Source of the DNA: an uncultured Bacteroidota bacterium
Lineage (GTDB): Bacteria > Bacteroidota > Bacteroidia > Flavobacteriales > Flavobacteriaceae
Assembly (NCBI GenBank): GCA_902520835.1
Contig: CABYPD010000003.1
Coordinates: 38,759-102,758 of the forward strand
Reading direction: 5' to 3'
Length of the DNA: 64,000 bases
Shown: positions 19,057-31,867 of the stretch, piece after piece
How the letters are laid out: each line of letters opens with the position of its first letter
Position numbering within the stretch: position 1 is the first letter of the stretch
Program-made: the position numbers and the translations under genes
The notes under the pieces: model-generated
What the model saw: the letters and a program-made list of their open reading frames with translations, nothing else
Databases searched by the model: none
Told to the model about the DNA's origin: nothing

Positions 19057-19120
19057 TTTTAATGAATAAAGTACACTTCAAAAAAAAATAAATAAATTAA
19101 TATTTTAACCATAAAATTAT

Positions 19121-19128
19121 TATATTTG
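19121..19128 (+). promoter_or_regulatory. Candidate -7 box TATATTTG for tuf
   Basis: TAnnTTTG match 32 nt before the tuf ATG. Confidence 0.6.
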
Positions 19129-19160
19129 CGCGCATTTAAAAAACTAAAAAATCTAAAATT

Positions 19161-20348
19161 ATGGCTAAGGAAACTTTTGATCGTTCCAAACCGCATTTAA
19201 ATATCGGAACAATTGGACACGTGGATCACGGTAAAACTACGCTTACAGCTGCAATTACTACAGTACTAGCTAAGCAAGGCCTTTCTGAGCTCAAAAGCTT
19301 TGATCAAATTGACAATGCTCCCGAGGAAAAAGAGAGAGGTATTACTATCAACACATCACATGTTGAATATCAAACTGCTAACAGACATTATGCACACGTT
19401 GACTGTCCTGGACACGCAGATTATGTAAAAAATATGGTAACAGGTGCTGCTCAAATGGACGGTGCAATTCTTGTAGTTGCTGCCACCGACGGACCAATGC
19501 CACAGACAAGAGAACATATACTTTTGGGTAGACAAGTAGGTATACCAAGAATTGTTGTTTTTCTAAATAAAGCTGATCAAGTTGATGATGATGAACTACT
19601 TGAATTAGTTGAAATGGAAGTAAGAGATTTATTAAATTTTTACGAATATGATGGAGATAATGGTCCTGTTATATTAGGTTCTGCGCTTGGAGCTTTGAAT
19701 GGAGAAGACAAGTGGGTTGAGACTGTTACAAAACTAATGGAGGCAGTTGACTCTTGGATAGAACTTCCTAAAAGAGATGTTGACAAAGATTTTTTAATGC
19801 CAATCGAAGATGTATTTTCAATTACAGGTAGAGGAACAGTTGCTACCGGTAGAATTGAAACTGGTGTTGCCAATACAGGAGATGCTGTAGATATTATAGG
19901 AATGGGTGCTGAAAAACTTTCTTCTACTGTTACAGGTGTTGAGATGTTCAGGAAAATTCTTGATAGAGGTGAAGCTGGAGATAATGTAGGTATTCTTTTA
20001 AGAGGAATTGAGAAAACTGACATTAGAAGAGGTATGGTAATTTGTAAGCCTGGATCTGTTAAACCACATGCTAAATTTAAAGCTGAAGTTTATATTTTGA
20101 AGAAAGAAGAAGGAGGTAGACATACACCATTCCACAATAATTATAGACCTCAGTTTTATGTAAGAACAACTGATGTTACAGGAAATATTGAGCTTCCAAG
20201 TGGAGTTGAAATGGTAATGCCTGGTGATAACCTAACAATAACTGTTGAACTTATTTCCCCAATCGCATGTAGCGTTGGATTAAGATTTGCTATCCGTGAG
20301 GGTGGTAGAACAGTAGGTGCAGGTCAGGTAACTGAAATTTTAGATTAA
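19161..20348 (+). CDS. tuf: elongation factor Tu
   Basis: [33 protein letters not shown]; full-length EF-Tu. Confidence 0.99.
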   Translation: MAKETFDRSKPHLNIGTIGHVDHGKTTLTAAITTVLAKQGLSELKSFDQIDNAPEEKERGITINTSHVEYQTANRHYAHVDCPGHADYVKNMVTGAAQMDGAILVVAATDGPMPQTREHILLGRQVGIPRIVVFLNKADQVDDDELLELVEMEVRDLLNFYEYDGDNGPVILGSALGALNGEDKWVETVTKLMEAVDSWIELPKRDVDKDFLMPIEDVFSITGRGTVATGRIETGVANTGDAVDIIGMGAEKLSSTVTGVEMFRKILDRGEAGDNVGILLRGIEKTDIRRGMVICKPGSVKPHAKFKAEVYILKKEEGGRHTPFHNNYRPQFYVRTTDVTGNIELPSGVEMVMPGDNLTITVELISPIACSVGLRFAIREGGRTVGAGQVTEILD

Positions 20349-20353
20349 TATTA

Positions 20354-20387
20354 CCAAATGAGTGAGTCTTTTGCTCACTCATTTTTG
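20354..20387 (+). terminator. Intrinsic terminator after tuf
   Basis: AAATGAGTGAG-loop-CTCACTCATTTTT hairpin 6 nt after the tuf stop. Confidence 0.8.
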
Positions 20388-20411
20388 GTTGACTGGTAAG
20401 TCTTCTAACAC

Positions 20412-20484
20412 ACGGGTTTAGCTCAGTTGGTAGAGCACTGGTCTCCAAAACCAGGTGTCGGGAGTTCGAGTCTCTCAACCCGTG
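20412..20484 (+). tRNA. tRNA-Trp (CCA)
   Basis: Acceptor ACGGGTT/AACCCGT, discriminator G, anticodon loop CTCCAAA. Confidence 0.97.
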
Positions 20485-20495
20485 CAACAAATATT

Positions 20496-20687
20496 ATGGA
20501 AAGCATTTTAAATTACGTCAAAGAATCATTTAATGAACTTAGAGATCATGTTTCATGGACCCCTATTGTCGAGCTTCAAAAAATGACCATGGTAGTTTTA
20601 GTGTTTTCTGTAATTTTTGCCTTGATAATTTGGGCAGCAGATTCAATCCTCTCAGAGGTTTTTAAACTTTATTTTCAATTTGTGTAA
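20496..20687 (+). CDS. secE: preprotein translocase subunit SecE
   Basis: MESILNYVKESFNELRDHVSWTPIVELQKMTMVVLVFSVIFALIIWAAD; the track start at 20427 runs into tRNA-Trp. Confidence 0.94.
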   Translation: MESILNYVKESFNELRDHVSWTPIVELQKMTMVVLVFSVIFALIIWAADSILSEVFKLYFQFV

Positions 20688-20690
20688 CTT

Positions 20691-21242
20691 ATGACTGAGA
20701 CGGTAGAAAAAAAGTGGTACGTTATTAGAGGCATCAGTGGTCAAGAAAATAAAATCAAAGACTACATAGAAAGTGAGGTTAAAAGATTAAATATCTTCGA
20801 ATTTGTAGAAGAAGTTATTGTTCCAACTCAAAAAGTTGTTCAAATTAGAAACGGTAAAAAGGTAAGTAAGGAAAAGGTATATTTCCCTGGCTACATTATG
20901 ATTAAGGCAAATTTAACTGGTGAAATACCTCATATCATTAGGTCATTTCCAAATATTTTAGGTTTTTTAGGAGAAACTAAGGGTGGAGATCCAGTTCCAT
21001 TAAGATCAAATGAAGTTAGTAGAATGCTTGGTAAAGTTGATGAGTTATCAATGGAAGGTGAGAATATAGCCATTCCATTTACTGTTGGTGAAAATATTAA
21101 AGTAATTGATGGTCCTTTTAATGGATTCAATGGAAATATTGAAAAAGTTAATGAAGAAAAAAGAAAACTTGAAGTTATGGTTAAGATTTTTGGTAGAAAG
21201 ACTCCATTGGAGCTTTCGTACATGCAAGTAGAGAAAATTTAA
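20691..21242 (+). CDS. nusG: transcription termination/antitermination protein NusG
   Basis: KKWYVIRGISGQENKIKDYIE, FPGYIMIKA, VIDGPFNGFNGNIEKVNEEKRKLEVMVKIFGRKTPLEL. Confidence 0.97.
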   Translation: MTETVEKKWYVIRGISGQENKIKDYIESEVKRLNIFEFVEEVIVPTQKVVQIRNGKKVSKEKVYFPGYIMIKANLTGEIPHIIRSFPNILGFLGETKGGDPVPLRSNEVSRMLGKVDELSMEGENIAIPFTVGENIKVIDGPFNGFNGNIEKVNEEKRKLEVMVKIFGRKTPLELSYMQVEKI

Positions 21243-21300
21243 ATGTTACATATAAATCATTTTTGGGTCGCTTCCAAACTCGAAAATAAAATATTTATTA

Positions 21301-21738
21301 ATGGCAAAAGAAGTACAAAAAGTTTTAAAGTTACAGATTAGAGGAGGTGCTGCAAATCCATCACCACCGGTAGGTCCTGCATTAGGAGCAGCTGGTGTTA
21401 ATATTATGGAGTTTTGTAAGCAATTCAATGCTAGAACTCAAGATAAACCTGGAAAAGTTGTGCCAGTAGTTGTGTCAGTTTATGCAGATAAATCCTTTGA
21501 GTTTGTTGTCAAAACACCACCTGCCGCTGCTCAGTTACTTGAAGCTGCTAAGGTTAAGAAGGGTTCAGGTGAACCGAACAGAACTAAAGTTGCGTCTGTT
21601 ACATGGGATCAAATTAGAAAAATTGCTGAAGATAAAATGATAGATTTAAATGCGTTTACCGTTGAGTCTGCAATGAAAATGATTGCCGGTACAGCTAGGT
21701 CAATGGGATTAAATGTTAAAGGTCAATCACCTTTTTAA
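21301..21738 (+). CDS. rplK: 50S ribosomal protein L11
   Basis: [35 protein letters not shown]. Confidence 0.98.
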   Translation: MAKEVQKVLKLQIRGGAANPSPPVGPALGAAGVNIMEFCKQFNARTQDKPGKVVPVVVSVYADKSFEFVVKTPPAAAQLLEAAKVKKGSGEPNRTKVASVTWDQIRKIAEDKMIDLNAFTVESAMKMIAGTARSMGLNVKGQSPF

Positions 21739-21748
21739 AATTATTATT

Positions 21749-22438
21749 ATGGCAAAATTGACAAAAAACAGAAAAGAATCTATATCTAAATTTGATACAG
21801 ATACTTTGTATAGTCTTGATGAAGCATCAAAAATTATTAAGAATTTTTCTAAACTTAAATTTGATTCTTCTATTGATATCGCTGTTAACTTAGGTGTAGA
21901 TCCAAAAAAAGCAGATCAAAATATAAGAGGAGTTGTAACTCTTCCTAATGGAACTGGTAAAGATGTTAAAGTTTTGGCATTAGTTACACCTGACAAAGAA
22001 GATGAAGCAAGAAAAGCTGGAGCTGACATGGTTGGTTTGGATGATTATATCAAAAAGATCAAAGATGGTTGGACAGATGTTGACGTAATAATTACTATGC
22101 CTAGTGTAATGGGCAAATTAGGTCCTCTTGGAAAAGTTTTAGGTCCAAGAGGTTTAATGCCAAACCCAAAAACTGGTACAGTAACTATGAATGTTGGTAA
22201 AGCTATTCAGGAAGTTAAAGCTGGTAAAATAGATTTCAAAGTTGATAAAAATGGGATTATACATGTTTCCATTGGTAAAATTTCTTTCGATTCTGATAAA
22301 ATTAAAGAAAATGCTTCGGAAGTTTTGAATCATCTTGTTAAGATTAAACCATCTTCATCAAAGGGTATATACCTCAAAAGTATTTCAATGTCTAGTACAA
22401 TGAGTCCAGGAATAAAGATTGATACTAATACTATTTAA
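21749..22438 (+). CDS. rplA: 50S ribosomal protein L1; start revised from 21713
   Basis: [11 protein letters not shown]..., [18 protein letters not shown]. Confidence 0.98.
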   Translation: MAKLTKNRKESISKFDTDTLYSLDEASKIIKNFSKLKFDSSIDIAVNLGVDPKKADQNIRGVVTLPNGTGKDVKVLALVTPDKEDEARKAGADMVGLDDYIKKIKDGWTDVDVIITMPSVMGKLGPLGKVLGPRGLMPNPKTGTVTMNVGKAIQEVKAGKIDFKVDKNGIIHVSIGKISFDSDKIKENASEVLNHLVKIKPSSSKGIYLKSISMSSTMSPGIKIDTNTI

Positions 22439-22439
22439 A

Positions 22440-22967
22440 ATGACTAGAGAAGAAAAAGCTAATATGATCGAATCTATCAAGACTAATCTTGATACAAATT
22501 CCACTATATATTTAACAGATTGCTCTGGCCTTGATGCAGATACAACTTCTAAATTGAGAAGAGCTTGCTTCAAATCAAATATCAAAATGTCTATTGTAAA
22601 GAATACTTTATTATTTAAAGCTATGGAATCAGGAGATAAAGATTTTGGCGAATTAAAATCGGCCTTAAAAGGCAACACAGCATTAATGTTTTCTGAGGTT
22701 GGAAATGCTCCTGCAAAGATTATTAAAAACTTTAGAAAAAAATCCGAAAAACCGATTTTAAAAGGTGCATTTGTTGAAGAATCAATTTATTTGGGAGATG
22801 ATTTATTAGACACATTAGTAAATATTAAATCAAAGGAGGAGTTAATTGGAGAAATTATTACACTTCTTCAATCTCCAACTAAAAATTTAATTTCAGCTCT
22901 TAAATCGAGTGGAAGTAAAATCAGTGGTGTATTAAAAACACTTTCTGAAAAAAATGAAAATAATTAA
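22440..22967 (+). CDS. rplJ: 50S ribosomal protein L10; start revised from 22419
   Basis: MTREEKANMIESIKTNLDTNSTIYLTDCSGL...; L10 fold and position. Confidence 0.96.
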   Translation: MTREEKANMIESIKTNLDTNSTIYLTDCSGLDADTTSKLRRACFKSNIKMSIVKNTLLFKAMESGDKDFGELKSALKGNTALMFSEVGNAPAKIIKNFRKKSEKPILKGAFVEESIYLGDDLLDTLVNIKSKEELIGEIITLLQSPTKNLISALKSSGSKISGVLKTLSEKNENN

Positions 22968-22987
22968 TATAACTTAAATTACATAAA

Positions 22988-23368
22988 ATGGCAGATTTAA
23001 AAGATTTTGCAGAAAAATTAGTAAACTTAACAGTAAAAGAAGTAAACGAACTTGCTGATATTCTTAAAGATGAGTACGGTATTGAACCCGCAGCAGCAGC
23101 AGCAGTTGTTGCTGGCCCAGCTGCCGGAGGTGCTGCTGGAGAAGCAGCTGAAGAAAAATCAGAATTTACTGTTGTTCTAAAAGCAGCAGGTGGCTCAAAG
23201 CTAGCTGTTGTTAAATTAGTTAAAGAACTTACAGGTCTTGGCTTAAAAGAAGCTAAAGAACTTGTAGATAATGCACCAAGTAATATCAAAGAAGATATTG
23301 CTAAGGATGAAGCTGAAGGTATTAAAACTTCACTTGAAGAAGCTGGTGCTGAAGTTGAGCTTAAGTAA
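22988..23368 (+). CDS. rplL: 50S ribosomal protein L7/L12
   Basis: [42 protein letters not shown]. Confidence 0.98.
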   Translation: MADLKDFAEKLVNLTVKEVNELADILKDEYGIEPAAAAAVVAGPAAGGAAGEAAEEKSEFTVVLKAAGGSKLAVVKLVKELTGLGLKEAKELVDNAPSNIKEDIAKDEAEGIKTSLEEAGAEVELK

Positions 23369-23444
23369 TTAAGCTTTCCTTTAAATATTTAAGTCTTGAC
23401 TATTTAAGACTTACTTTAATTGTTCTTTAACTAAAAATAAATTA

Positions 23445-26400
23445 ATGAGTACATCAAATAGAAAAAATTTTGCAAGTTCATCAGATACTCCAAACTACCC
23501 TGATTTTCTTGATATTCAAGTAAAGTCTTTTCAAGATTTTTTTCAATTAGAAACAAAATCTGATGAAAGAAGCGATGAGGGTCTTTACAAGACATTCTTA
23601 GAAAATTTCCCAATTTCTGATGCTAGAAATCAGTTCGTATTAGAATTTTTGGATTATTTTGTTGATCCTCCGAGATATTCTGTACATGAATGTATTGAAA
23701 GAGGTTTAACATACAGTGTTCCATTAAAAGCTAGATTGAAATTATACTGTACCGATCCTGAACATGAAGATTTTGAAACAATAGTACAAGATGTTTACTT
23801 GGGTGTAATACCCTACATGACTGCTAGTGGAACATTTATAATTAATGGAGCTGAAAGAGTAGTCGTTTCTCAATTGCATAGATCTCCTGGGGTTTTCTTT
23901 GGTCAGTCTTTTCATGCTAATGGTACTAAGTTATATTCTGCCAGAGTAATACCTTTTAAAGGTTCATGGATTGAATTTGCGTCTGATATTAATGGTGTAA
24001 TGTATGCATATATTGATAGGAAAAAGAAATTACCTGTTACTACACTTTTGAGATCAATTGGTTATGAAAGAGATAAGGATATTTTAGAAATTTTTAATCT
24101 TGCTGAAGAAATTAAGGTTTCAAAATCAGGCTTAAAAAAATATTCTGGAAGAAAGCTTGCTGCTAGAGTTCTAAATACATGGTATGAAGATTTTGTTGAT
24201 GAAGATACAGGTGAGGTTATCTCTATAGAGAGAAATGAAGTTGTTTTGGATAGAGATACAATAATTGACAAGGAAAATATTGATTTAATTATTGAATCAA
24301 ATACTAAAACCGTTCTTTTAAATAAAGAAGAAGGTGAAGGCAATGAATATTCTGTTATTTTAAATACTTTACAAAAAGATCCAACAAATTCAGAAAAAGA
24401 AGCAGTTGAATATGTGTATCGTCAGCTTAGAAATGCTGAACCACCTGATGAAGAAACTGCAAGAGGAATAATTGATAAATTATTTTTCTCTGATCAAAGA
24501 TATAATCTTGGAGAAGTTGGAAGATATAGAATGAATAAAAAGTTAGGTTTAGACATTGATATGGAAAACCTAGTTTTAACCAAAGATGATATAATTACTA
24601 TTATAAAATTCTTAATTGAATTAATTAATTCTAAAGCTGAGATTGATGATATAGATCATCTTTCGAACAGAAGGGTCAGAACCGTTGGAGAACAGTTGTC
24701 TGGTCAATTTGGAGTAGGTCTATCCAGAATGGCTAGAACAATAAGAGAAAGAATGAATGTCAGGGATAATGAAGTTTTTACTCCTATCGACCTTATCAAT
24801 GCAAAAACTCTTTCATCTGTTATTAATACTTTTTTTGGGACCAATCAATTGTCTCAGTTTATGGATCAAACTAATCCCTTAGCTGAATTAACTCATAAAC
24901 GAAGATTGTCTGCCTTGGGCCCTGGAGGTCTTTCTAGAGAAAGAGCTGGATTTGAAGTAAGAGATGTACACTACACGCATTATGGAAGATTATGTCCAAT
25001 TGAAACACCTGAAGGTCCAAATATTGGATTGATTTCTTCTCTCAGTGTTTTCGCAAAAGTTAATAATTTAGGTTTTATTGAAACACCATACAGAGAGGTA
25101 AAAAATGGTAAAATTGATGTTGACAAATTTAAATACTTATCAGCTGAAGAAGAAGAAGGAAAATTGATTACGCAAGCTAACATTGATAGAGATGAGAAAG
25201 GTAATATTTTAACTGATAAAGTTATTGCAAGATTAGAAGCTGACTATCCAGTCGTTGATCCTAAAGATGTTGATTATATTGATGTTGCTCCTAATCAAAT
25301 TGCTTCTATTTCAGCATCTCTCATTCCATTTTTAGAACACGATGATGCAAATAGAGCACTTATGGGATCTAATATGATGCGCCAATCCGTTCCTCTTATG
25401 AAACCTGAATCTCCAATAGTTGGTACAGGATTGGAAAAACAAGTTGCATCAGATTCTAGAGTATTGCTAAATGCAGATATGGATGGTGAAGTAACATATG
25501 TAGATTCACAAAAAATCACCATCAAGTATAAAATGTCCGGTGATGAAAAATTGGTTTCTTTTGAAAAAGAAGAAAAAACATACTCATTAGTTAAATTTAG
25601 AAAAACTAATCAGGGAACTTGCATTAATTTAAAGCCAATTGTTAAAAAGGGTGATAAAGTGAAAAAAGGTCAAGTATTATGTGACGGATATGCAACTAGT
25701 TCTGGGGAGTTGGCCCTTGGGAGAAATTTAAAGGTTGCATTTATGCCTTGGAAAGGATATAATTTTGAAGATGCGATTGTTATCTCAGAAAAAGTAGTAA
25801 GAGATGATTATTTTACTTCAGTTCATATTGATGAATACTCTCTTGAAGTGAGAGACACAAAATTAGGAATGGAGGAATTAACAAGTGATATCCCTAATGT
25901 TAGTGAAGAAGCGACAAGTGATTTGGATGAAAATGGAATGATTAGAATTGGTGCTGAAGTTAAATCTGGTGATATATTAATCGGAAAAATTACACCTAAG
26001 GGAGAATCCGATCCAACACCTGAGGAAAAATTATTAAGAGCAATATTTGGTGATAAAGCCGGTGATGTCAAAGATGCTTCATTAAAAGCTCCGCCTTCAC
26101 TTAAGGGAATTGTTATTGATAAAAAACTTTTCTCAAGAACAATAAAGGATAAAAGAAGAAGAGCAGATGATAAAGATCTTTTAAAGAAAATCGAAATTAA
26201 ATATGATCTTTTATTTAAAGAACTTAAAGATAAAATGGTATCTAAATTGTATACAATTTTAAATGGAAAAACATGCCAGGGTATTTTTAATGATCTCGGT
26301 GAAGAGGTAATTCCAAAGGGTAAAAAATATTCACAAAAGATACTTAACGAAGTTGATGATTATATTCATCTAACCGAAACTGCTTGGAGCGTTGATAAAA

Positions 26401-27248
26401 AAATTAATCAACTTGCATCAACATTATTACATAATTACAGGATAAAAGAAAATGACCTACAAGGTATGCTAAGACGTGAAAAGTTTACAATTTCAGTTGG
26501 AGATGAGCTTCCATCAGGTATCATGAAATTAGCTAAAATTTACGTTGCTAAAAAAAGAAAACTTAAAGTGGGTGATAAAATGGCTGGTCGTCATGGAAAT
26601 AAGGGAATTGTAGCTAGGATAGTTAGACAAGAAGATATGCCATTCCTAGAAGATGGAACACCTGTTGACATTGTTTTGAACCCTCTTGGAGTACCATCTA
26701 GGATGAACATTGGACAAATCTATGAGACTGTTCTAGGATGGGCCGGTCAAAAACTGGGTAAAAAGTTTTCTACACCCATTTTCGATGGCGCTACTTTAGA
26801 TGAGATAAATTTACTTACAGAAAAAGCAGGTGTGCCAAAATATGGTCATACCTATCTATATGATGGTGGTACTGGAGAGAGATTCGACCAAGCAGCAACT
26901 GTCGGTGTTATTTATATGTTAAAGTTAGGTCACATGGTTGATGATAAAATGCATTCCAGATCAATTGGACCTTATTCACTAATTACTCAGCAGCCATTAG
27001 GTGGTAAAGCTCAGTTTGGCGGTCAGAGGTTTGGTGAAATGGAGGTTTGGGCTCTTGAAGCATATGGTGCTTCAAGTACTTTGCAAGAAATTTTAACAAT
27101 AAAATCTGATGATGTTATTGGTAGAGCTAAGGCATACGAAGCAATAGTCAAAGGTGAAAAAATGCCAGATGCAGGTTTGCCAGAATCTTTTAACGTGTTA
27201 ATGCACGAATTGAAGGGCCTAGGTTTAGATATCAGATTAGAAGAATAA
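23445..27248 (+). CDS. rpoB: DNA-directed RNA polymerase subunit beta
   Basis: [54 protein letters not shown]. Confidence 0.99.
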   Translation: MSTSNRKNFASSSDTPNYPDFLDIQVKSFQDFFQLETKSDERSDEGLYKTFLENFPISDARNQFVLEFLDYFVDPPRYSVHECIERGLTYSVPLKARLKLYCTDPEHEDFETIVQDVYLGVIPYMTASGTFIINGAERVVVSQLHRSPGVFFGQSFHANGTKLYSARVIPFKGSWIEFASDINGVMYAYIDRKKKLPVTTLLRSIGYERDKDILEIFNLAEEIKVSKSGLKKYSGRKLAARVLNTWYEDFVDEDTGEVISIERNEVVLDRDTIIDKENIDLIIESNTKTVLLNKEEGEGNEYSVILNTLQKDPTNSEKEAVEYVYRQLRNAEPPDEETARGIIDKLFFSDQRYNLGEVGRYRMNKKLGLDIDMENLVLTKDDIITIIKFLIELINSKAEIDDIDHLSNRRVRTVGEQLSGQFGVGLSRMARTIRERMNVRDNEVFTPIDLINAKTLSSVINTFFGTNQLSQFMDQTNPLAELTHKRRLSALGPGGLSRERAGFEVRDVHYTHYGRLCPIETPEGPNIGLISSLSVFAKVNNLGFIETPYREVKNGKIDVDKFKYLSAEEEEGKLITQANIDRDEKGNILTDKVIARLEADYPVVDPKDVDYIDVAPNQIASISASLIPFLEHDDANRALMGSNMMRQSVPLMKPESPIVGTGLEKQVASDSRVLLNADMDGEVTYVDSQKITIKYKMSGDEKLVSFEKEEKTYSLVKFRKTNQGTCINLKPIVKKGDKVKKGQVLCDGYATSSGELALGRNLKVAFMPWKGYNFEDAIVISEKVVRDDYFTSVHIDEYSLEVRDTKLGMEELTSDIPNVSEEATSDLDENGMIRIGAEVKSGDILIGKITPKGESDPTPEEKLLRAIFGDKAGDVKDASLKAPPSLKGIVIDKKLFSRTIKDKRRRADDKDLLKKIEIKYDLLFKELKDKMVSKLYTILNGKTCQGIFNDLGEEVIPKGKKYSQKILNEVDDYIHLTETAWSVDKKINQLASTLLHNYRIKENDLQGMLRREKFTISVGDELPSGIMKLAKIYVAKKRKLKVGDKMAGRHGNKGIVARIVRQEDMPFLEDGTPVDIVLNPLGVPSRMNIGQIYETVLGWAGQKLGKKFSTPIFDGATLDEINLLTEKAGVPKYGHTYLYDGGTGERFDQAATVGVIYMLKLGHMVDDKMHSRSIGPYSLITQQPLGGKAQFGGQRFGEMEVWALEAYGASSTLQEILTIKSDDVIGRAKAYEAIVKGEKMPDAGLPESFNVLMHELKGLGLDIRLEE

Positions 27249-27264
27249 AAATATAATTTCATAT

Positions 27265-30200
27265 ATGGAAATCAATAAAACAAAAAAATTCAATAAAATC
27301 TCAATTGGTTTAGCATCTCCAGAAACGATACTATCTTCATCAAGAGGAGAAGTTTTAAAACCTGAGACAATAAATTATAGAACTCATAAGCCTGAACGAG
27401 ATGGCTTGTTTTGTGAGAGAATATTTGGTCCTGTTAAAGATTATGAGTGTGCTTGTGGTAAATACAAAAGAATCAGGTATAAAGGAATTGTATGCGACAG
27501 ATGTGGTGTTGAAGTAACTGAAAAAAAAGTTAGGAGAGATAGAGTTGGACACATTAATTTAGTAGTTCCTGTAGCTCATATATGGTATTTTAAATCCTTA
27601 CCCAATAAAATTGGTTACCTGTTAGGTCTTCCTACAAAAAAATTGGATATGATTATTTATTATGAAAGATATGTCGTTATTCAACCTGGTTTAGCAGTTG
27701 ACACTGAAGGCAATCCTTTAAATAAAATGGATTTTTTAACTGAGGAAGAATACCTAAATACTGCAGAAGCTCTTCCACCAGAAAATCAATTTCTTGAAGA
27801 TTCAGATCCAAATAAGTTTATTGCTAAAATGGGTGCTGAATGTCTGATTGAATTATTATCTAGAATTGATTTAGATGAATTATCATACGACTTAAGACAT
27901 AAAGCAAATAATGAAACATCTAAACAAAGAAAAACAGAATCATTAAAAAGATTACAAGTAGTTGAATCACTTAGAGAAGCTAATATTAATAAAGAAAATA
28001 AACCAGAGTGGATGATTTTGAAAGTTATTCCAGTAATACCACCTGAACTAAGGCCATTAGTTCCGCTTGATGGGGGAAGGTTTGCGACTTCTGATCTTAA
28101 TGATCTTTATAGAAGAGTTATTATAAGAAATAATAGATTAAAACGACTTGTTGAGATAAAAGCACCAGAGGTTATTTTGAGAAACGAAAAGAGGATGCTT
28201 CAGGAATCAGTTGACTCATTATTTGATAATACTAAAAAATCTTCTGCTGTTAAAACGGAAGCAAATAGACCTTTAAAATCTTTATCGGACTCACTTAAAG
28301 GTAAACAAGGAAGGTTTAGACAAAACTTATTAGGAAAGAGAGTAGACTATTCAGCCAGATCAGTTATTGTTGGTGGCCCAACACTTAAACTTTATGAATG
28401 TGGTATTCCTAAGGACATGGCAGCTGAGTTATATAAGCCTTTTATAGTTAAAAAACTCATTGAAAGAGGAATAGTTAAAACAGTTAAATCTGCAAAAAAA
28501 ATTATTGATAAAAGAGAACCATTAGTTTGGGACATTTTAGAAAATGTTTTAAAAGGGCACCCAGTTCTGTTAAACAGAGCGCCGACTCTGCACAGGCTAG
28601 GAATTCAAGCTTTTCAGCCAATTTTAATTGAAGGTAAAGCTATACAAGTTCACCCCTTAGTATGTACTGCATTTAATGCTGATTTTGATGGTGATCAAAT
28701 GGCAGTTCATCTCCCACTTGGTCCTGAAGCAATTTTAGAGTCTCAATTATTGATGCTAGCTTCACACAACATTTTAAATCCTGCAAACGGATCTCCAATT
28801 ACTGTTCCTTCTCAAGATATGGTTTTAGGTTTGTATTATATGACAAAAGAAAAAAAATCAACTAAATCAAGTAAAGTTAAAGGTGAAGGTTTAACTTTTT
28901 ATTCAAGTGATGAAGTTAACATTGCTTACAATGAGAATAAAGTTGATTTAAATGCATCAATTAAAGTTAGAGTTAATGATCTAAATGAGAGTAACCAGAT
29001 TCAAACTAAAATTATAGAAACCACTGTTGGAAGAGTTTTATTTAATGAAGTTGTTCCTGAAAAGGTTGGGTTTATAAATCAAGTGCTAAATAAAAAATCA
29101 CTTCGTGGAATAATTGGTAATATATTGAAACTAACTAGTATTCCTGAAACTGCCGATTTTCTTGATAAAATAAAAGATATGGGATTCACTTTTGCATTCA
29201 AGGGTGGGTTATCTTTTAGTCTTGGTGATATTATTATTCCGAGCGAAAAAATTGATATGATTAATGCTGCCAATAATGATGTTGATTCAATTATTTCGAA
29301 TTATAATATGGGACTTATAACCAATAATGAAAGATATAATCAGGTGATTGATGTGTGGACATCATCTAATGCTGCATTAACTGAATTGGCTATGAAAAGA
29401 ATTAGAGAAGATCAACAAGGATTTAATTCAGTCTACATGATGTTAGATTCAGGCGCTAGAGGATCCAAAGAGCAAATTAGACAATTAACGGGCATGAGAG
29501 GATTGATGGCTAAACCTAAAAAAGCTAGCTCCGGTGGAGGTGAAATTATTGAAAATCCAATTTTATCAAATTTTAAAGAAGGTCTTTCAATTCTTGAATA
29601 TTTTATCTCAACTCACGGAGCAAGAAAGGGGTTAGCTGATACAGCCCTTAAAACAGCAGATGCAGGTTATTTGACTCGAAGGTTAGTTGATGTTGCTCAG
29701 GATGTGATAGTCAATATTGATGATTGCAATACATTAAGAGGAGTAACTATTGAAGCTTTAAAAAAGAATGAAGAAGTTGTGGAAACACTTGGTGAAAGAA
29801 TATTAGGTAGAGTTTCATTACATGATATTTATGACCCACTAAATGAAGATAAATTAATAGTAAATGCTGGTGAGGAAATTGACGAAAATATTGTTAAAAT
29901 AATTGAATCTCTTCCTATTGATTCAGTTGAGGTCAGATCTCCTTTAACATGCGAGGCTGATAGAGGTATTTGTTCAAAGTGCTATGGAAGAAACTTGGCT
30001 ACCGGTAAGATGGTTCAAATTGGTGAAGCTGTTGGTGTTACTGCTGCTCAATCAATAGGAGAGCCAGGTACACAATTAACACTTAGAACATTCCATGTAG
30101 GTGGTATTGCAGGAAATATTTCTGAAGAAAACAAACTTATCTCTAAATTCAATGGTATTACTGAGATCGAAGATTTAAAAACTGTTGTTTCTAAGGATAG

Positions 30201-31563
30201 TGAAGGCAATGATGTAAATTTAGTTTTATCTAGGACATGTGAAATAAAAGTTCTAGATCCAAAAACTGGTATTATTCTTAGTTCTAATGTTATACCATAT
30301 GGTTCATCTATCCATGTTAAAAGTGGTACTAAAATTAAAAAGGATGATCTGATTTGTTCTTGGGATCCATATAATGGGGTGATTATTTCAGAATTTGGCG
30401 GAAAAGTTGAGTATGAAAATATAGATCAAGGTGTTACTTATCAGGTTGAAATTGATGAGCAGACAGGTTTTAAAGAAAAAGTTATATCTGAGTCAAGAAA
30501 TAAAAAATTGATTCCAACATTATTAATTAATGATAAAAAAGGAAAAAATATAAGAACTTATAATCTACCCGTTGGCGCTCATCTAATTGTTGATGATGGA
30601 GAAAAAGTTGAACAAGGTAAAATACTTGTTAAAATTCCTAGAAAATCAGCCAAGTCTGGTGATATTACTGGTGGTCTTCCAAGAGTTACTGAGCTATTTG
30701 AAGCTCGAAATCCATCAAATCCTGCAGTTGTTAGTGAAATTGATGGTGTAATTTCATTTGGTAAAATTAAAAGAGGGAATAGAGAAATTATTGTTGAGTC
30801 CAAAACGGGTGAAATTAAAAAATATCTTGTCAAGTTATCAAATCAAATTCTTGTCCAAGAAAATGATTTTGTAAAAGCTGGTATGTCACTTTCTGATGGT
30901 GCAATTACACCAAACGATATTCTTAACATTAAGGGTCCATCGGCTGTACAACAGTACCTTGTTAATGAAGTTCAGGAAGTTTACAGATTGCAAGGAGTTA
31001 AAATTAATGATAAACACTTTGAAGTTCTGATAAGACAAATGATGCAAAAAGTGCAAATTCAAGATTCAGGTGATACTACATTTTTAGAAAACCAAATTGT
31101 TCACAAAAATGAATTTTTAAAGGAGAATGATAATTTATATGGTAAGAAAGTAATTGAAGAATCTGGTGACTCGCAAAATTTAAAGGTTGGTCAGATCATA
31201 TCTGCCAGAGAACTAAGAGATGAAAATTCATTATTAAAAAGAGAAGACAAAAAAATAGTCGTTGCGAGAGAAGCGGTTAATGCTACTGGTTTCCCAATTT
31301 TGCAGGGTATTACAAGAGCATCCTTACAAACTAAATCCTTTATCTCAGCTGCTTCATTCCAAGAAACTACTAAAGTTTTAAATGAAGCTGCTGTAAATGG
31401 TAAAATTGATAAACTTGATGGTTTAAAGGAAAATGTTATTGTTGGTCATAAGATTCCAGCAGGTACTGGAAATAGAGATTTTGATGATGTAATAGTTGGA
31501 TACGTTGATGAATATGAGGAGCTGCTTGAAAGTAAGAGAATTAGGTTTGGAACTGATGACTAA
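27265..31563 (+). CDS. rpoC: DNA-directed RNA polymerase subunit beta'
   Basis: [12 protein letters not shown] metal motif; [23 protein letters not shown]. Confidence 0.99.
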   Translation: MEINKTKKFNKISIGLASPETILSSSRGEVLKPETINYRTHKPERDGLFCERIFGPVKDYECACGKYKRIRYKGIVCDRCGVEVTEKKVRRDRVGHINLVVPVAHIWYFKSLPNKIGYLLGLPTKKLDMIIYYERYVVIQPGLAVDTEGNPLNKMDFLTEEEYLNTAEALPPENQFLEDSDPNKFIAKMGAECLIELLSRIDLDELSYDLRHKANNETSKQRKTESLKRLQVVESLREANINKENKPEWMILKVIPVIPPELRPLVPLDGGRFATSDLNDLYRRVIIRNNRLKRLVEIKAPEVILRNEKRMLQESVDSLFDNTKKSSAVKTEANRPLKSLSDSLKGKQGRFRQNLLGKRVDYSARSVIVGGPTLKLYECGIPKDMAAELYKPFIVKKLIERGIVKTVKSAKKIIDKREPLVWDILENVLKGHPVLLNRAPTLHRLGIQAFQPILIEGKAIQVHPLVCTAFNADFDGDQMAVHLPLGPEAILESQLLMLASHNILNPANGSPITVPSQDMVLGLYYMTKEKKSTKSSKVKGEGLTFYSSDEVNIAYNENKVDLNASIKVRVNDLNESNQIQTKIIETTVGRVLFNEVVPEKVGFINQVLNKKSLRGIIGNILKLTSIPETADFLDKIKDMGFTFAFKGGLSFSLGDIIIPSEKIDMINAANNDVDSIISNYNMGLITNNERYNQVIDVWTSSNAALTELAMKRIREDQQGFNSVYMMLDSGARGSKEQIRQLTGMRGLMAKPKKASSGGGEIIENPILSNFKEGLSILEYFISTHGARKGLADTALKTADAGYLTRRLVDVAQDVIVNIDDCNTLRGVTIEALKKNEEVVETLGERILGRVSLHDIYDPLNEDKLIVNAGEEIDENIVKIIESLPIDSVEVRSPLTCEADRGICSKCYGRNLATGKMVQIGEAVGVTAAQSIGEPGTQLTLRTFHVGGIAGNISEENKLISKFNGITEIEDLKTVVSKDSEGNDVNLVLSRTCEIKVLDPKTGIILSSNVIPYGSSIHVKSGTKIKKDDLICSWDPYNGVIISEFGGKVEYENIDQGVTYQVEIDEQTGFKEKVISESRNKKLIPTLLINDKKGKNIRTYNLPVGAHLIVDDGEKVEQGKILVKIPRKSAKSGDITGGLPRVTELFEARNPSNPAVVSEIDGVISFGKIKRGNREIIVESKTGEIKKYLVKLSNQILVQENDFVKAGMSLSDGAITPNDILNIKGPSAVQQYLVNEVQEVYRLQGVKINDKHFEVLIRQMMQKVQIQDSGDTTFLENQIVHKNEFLKENDNLYGKKVIEESGDSQNLKVGQIISARELRDENSLLKREDKKIVVAREAVNATGFPILQGITRASLQTKSFISAASFQETTKVLNEAAVNGKIDKLDGLKENVIVGHKIPAGTGNRDFDDVIVGYVDEYEELLESKRIRFGTDD

Positions 31564-31861
31564 AAAAGAAAGTCATAATATTAATATAGAATTAGACGAT
31601 TCTACCTCACAAGGAGTATATTCTAACTTAGTTATAGTAAATCATTCTCCAACTGAATTTGTAATTGATTTTATTAACGTTATGCCAGGAAATCCAAAAG
31701 CTAAGGTTAGATCTAGAATTATACTTACGCCTGAGCACACTAAAAAGTTTATTAAAGCTTTAAATGATAATTTAGATAAATATGAATACAAAAATGGACC
31801 TGTTAAAGATTTTAAAAGAGATATAATTCCATTAAATTTTGGCCCAAAAGCTGAAGCTTAA
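31556..31861 (+). CDS. DUF3467 domain-containing protein; start revised from 31496
   Basis: [68 protein letters not shown] overlaps the rpoC stop. Confidence 0.9.
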   Translation: MTKKESHNINIELDDSTSQGVYSNLVIVNHSPTEFVIDFINVMPGNPKAKVRSRIILTPEHTKKFIKALNDNLDKYEYKNGPVKDFKRDIIPLNFGPKAEA

Positions 31862-31867
31862 TTAATT

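Noticed and set aside
19640-20023. 127-aa minus-strand ORF opposite tuf
   Set aside because: Antisense within EF-Tu, low-complexity S/P/I composition, no initiation context.
20290-20490. 66-aa minus-strand ORF over tRNA-Trp
   Set aside because: Spans the tuf 3' end, a terminator and a tRNA; the translated tRNA sequence (GLRDSNSRHLVLETSALPTELNP) is a classic spurious ORF.
20427-20495. N-terminal extension of secE (MVEHWSPKPGVGSSSLSTRATNI)
   Set aside because: Translated tRNA-Trp sequence; the real SecE starts at 20496.
22921-23289. 122-aa minus-strand ORF opposite rplL
   Set aside because: Antisense shadow of the Ala-rich rplL hinge; no recognisable domain.
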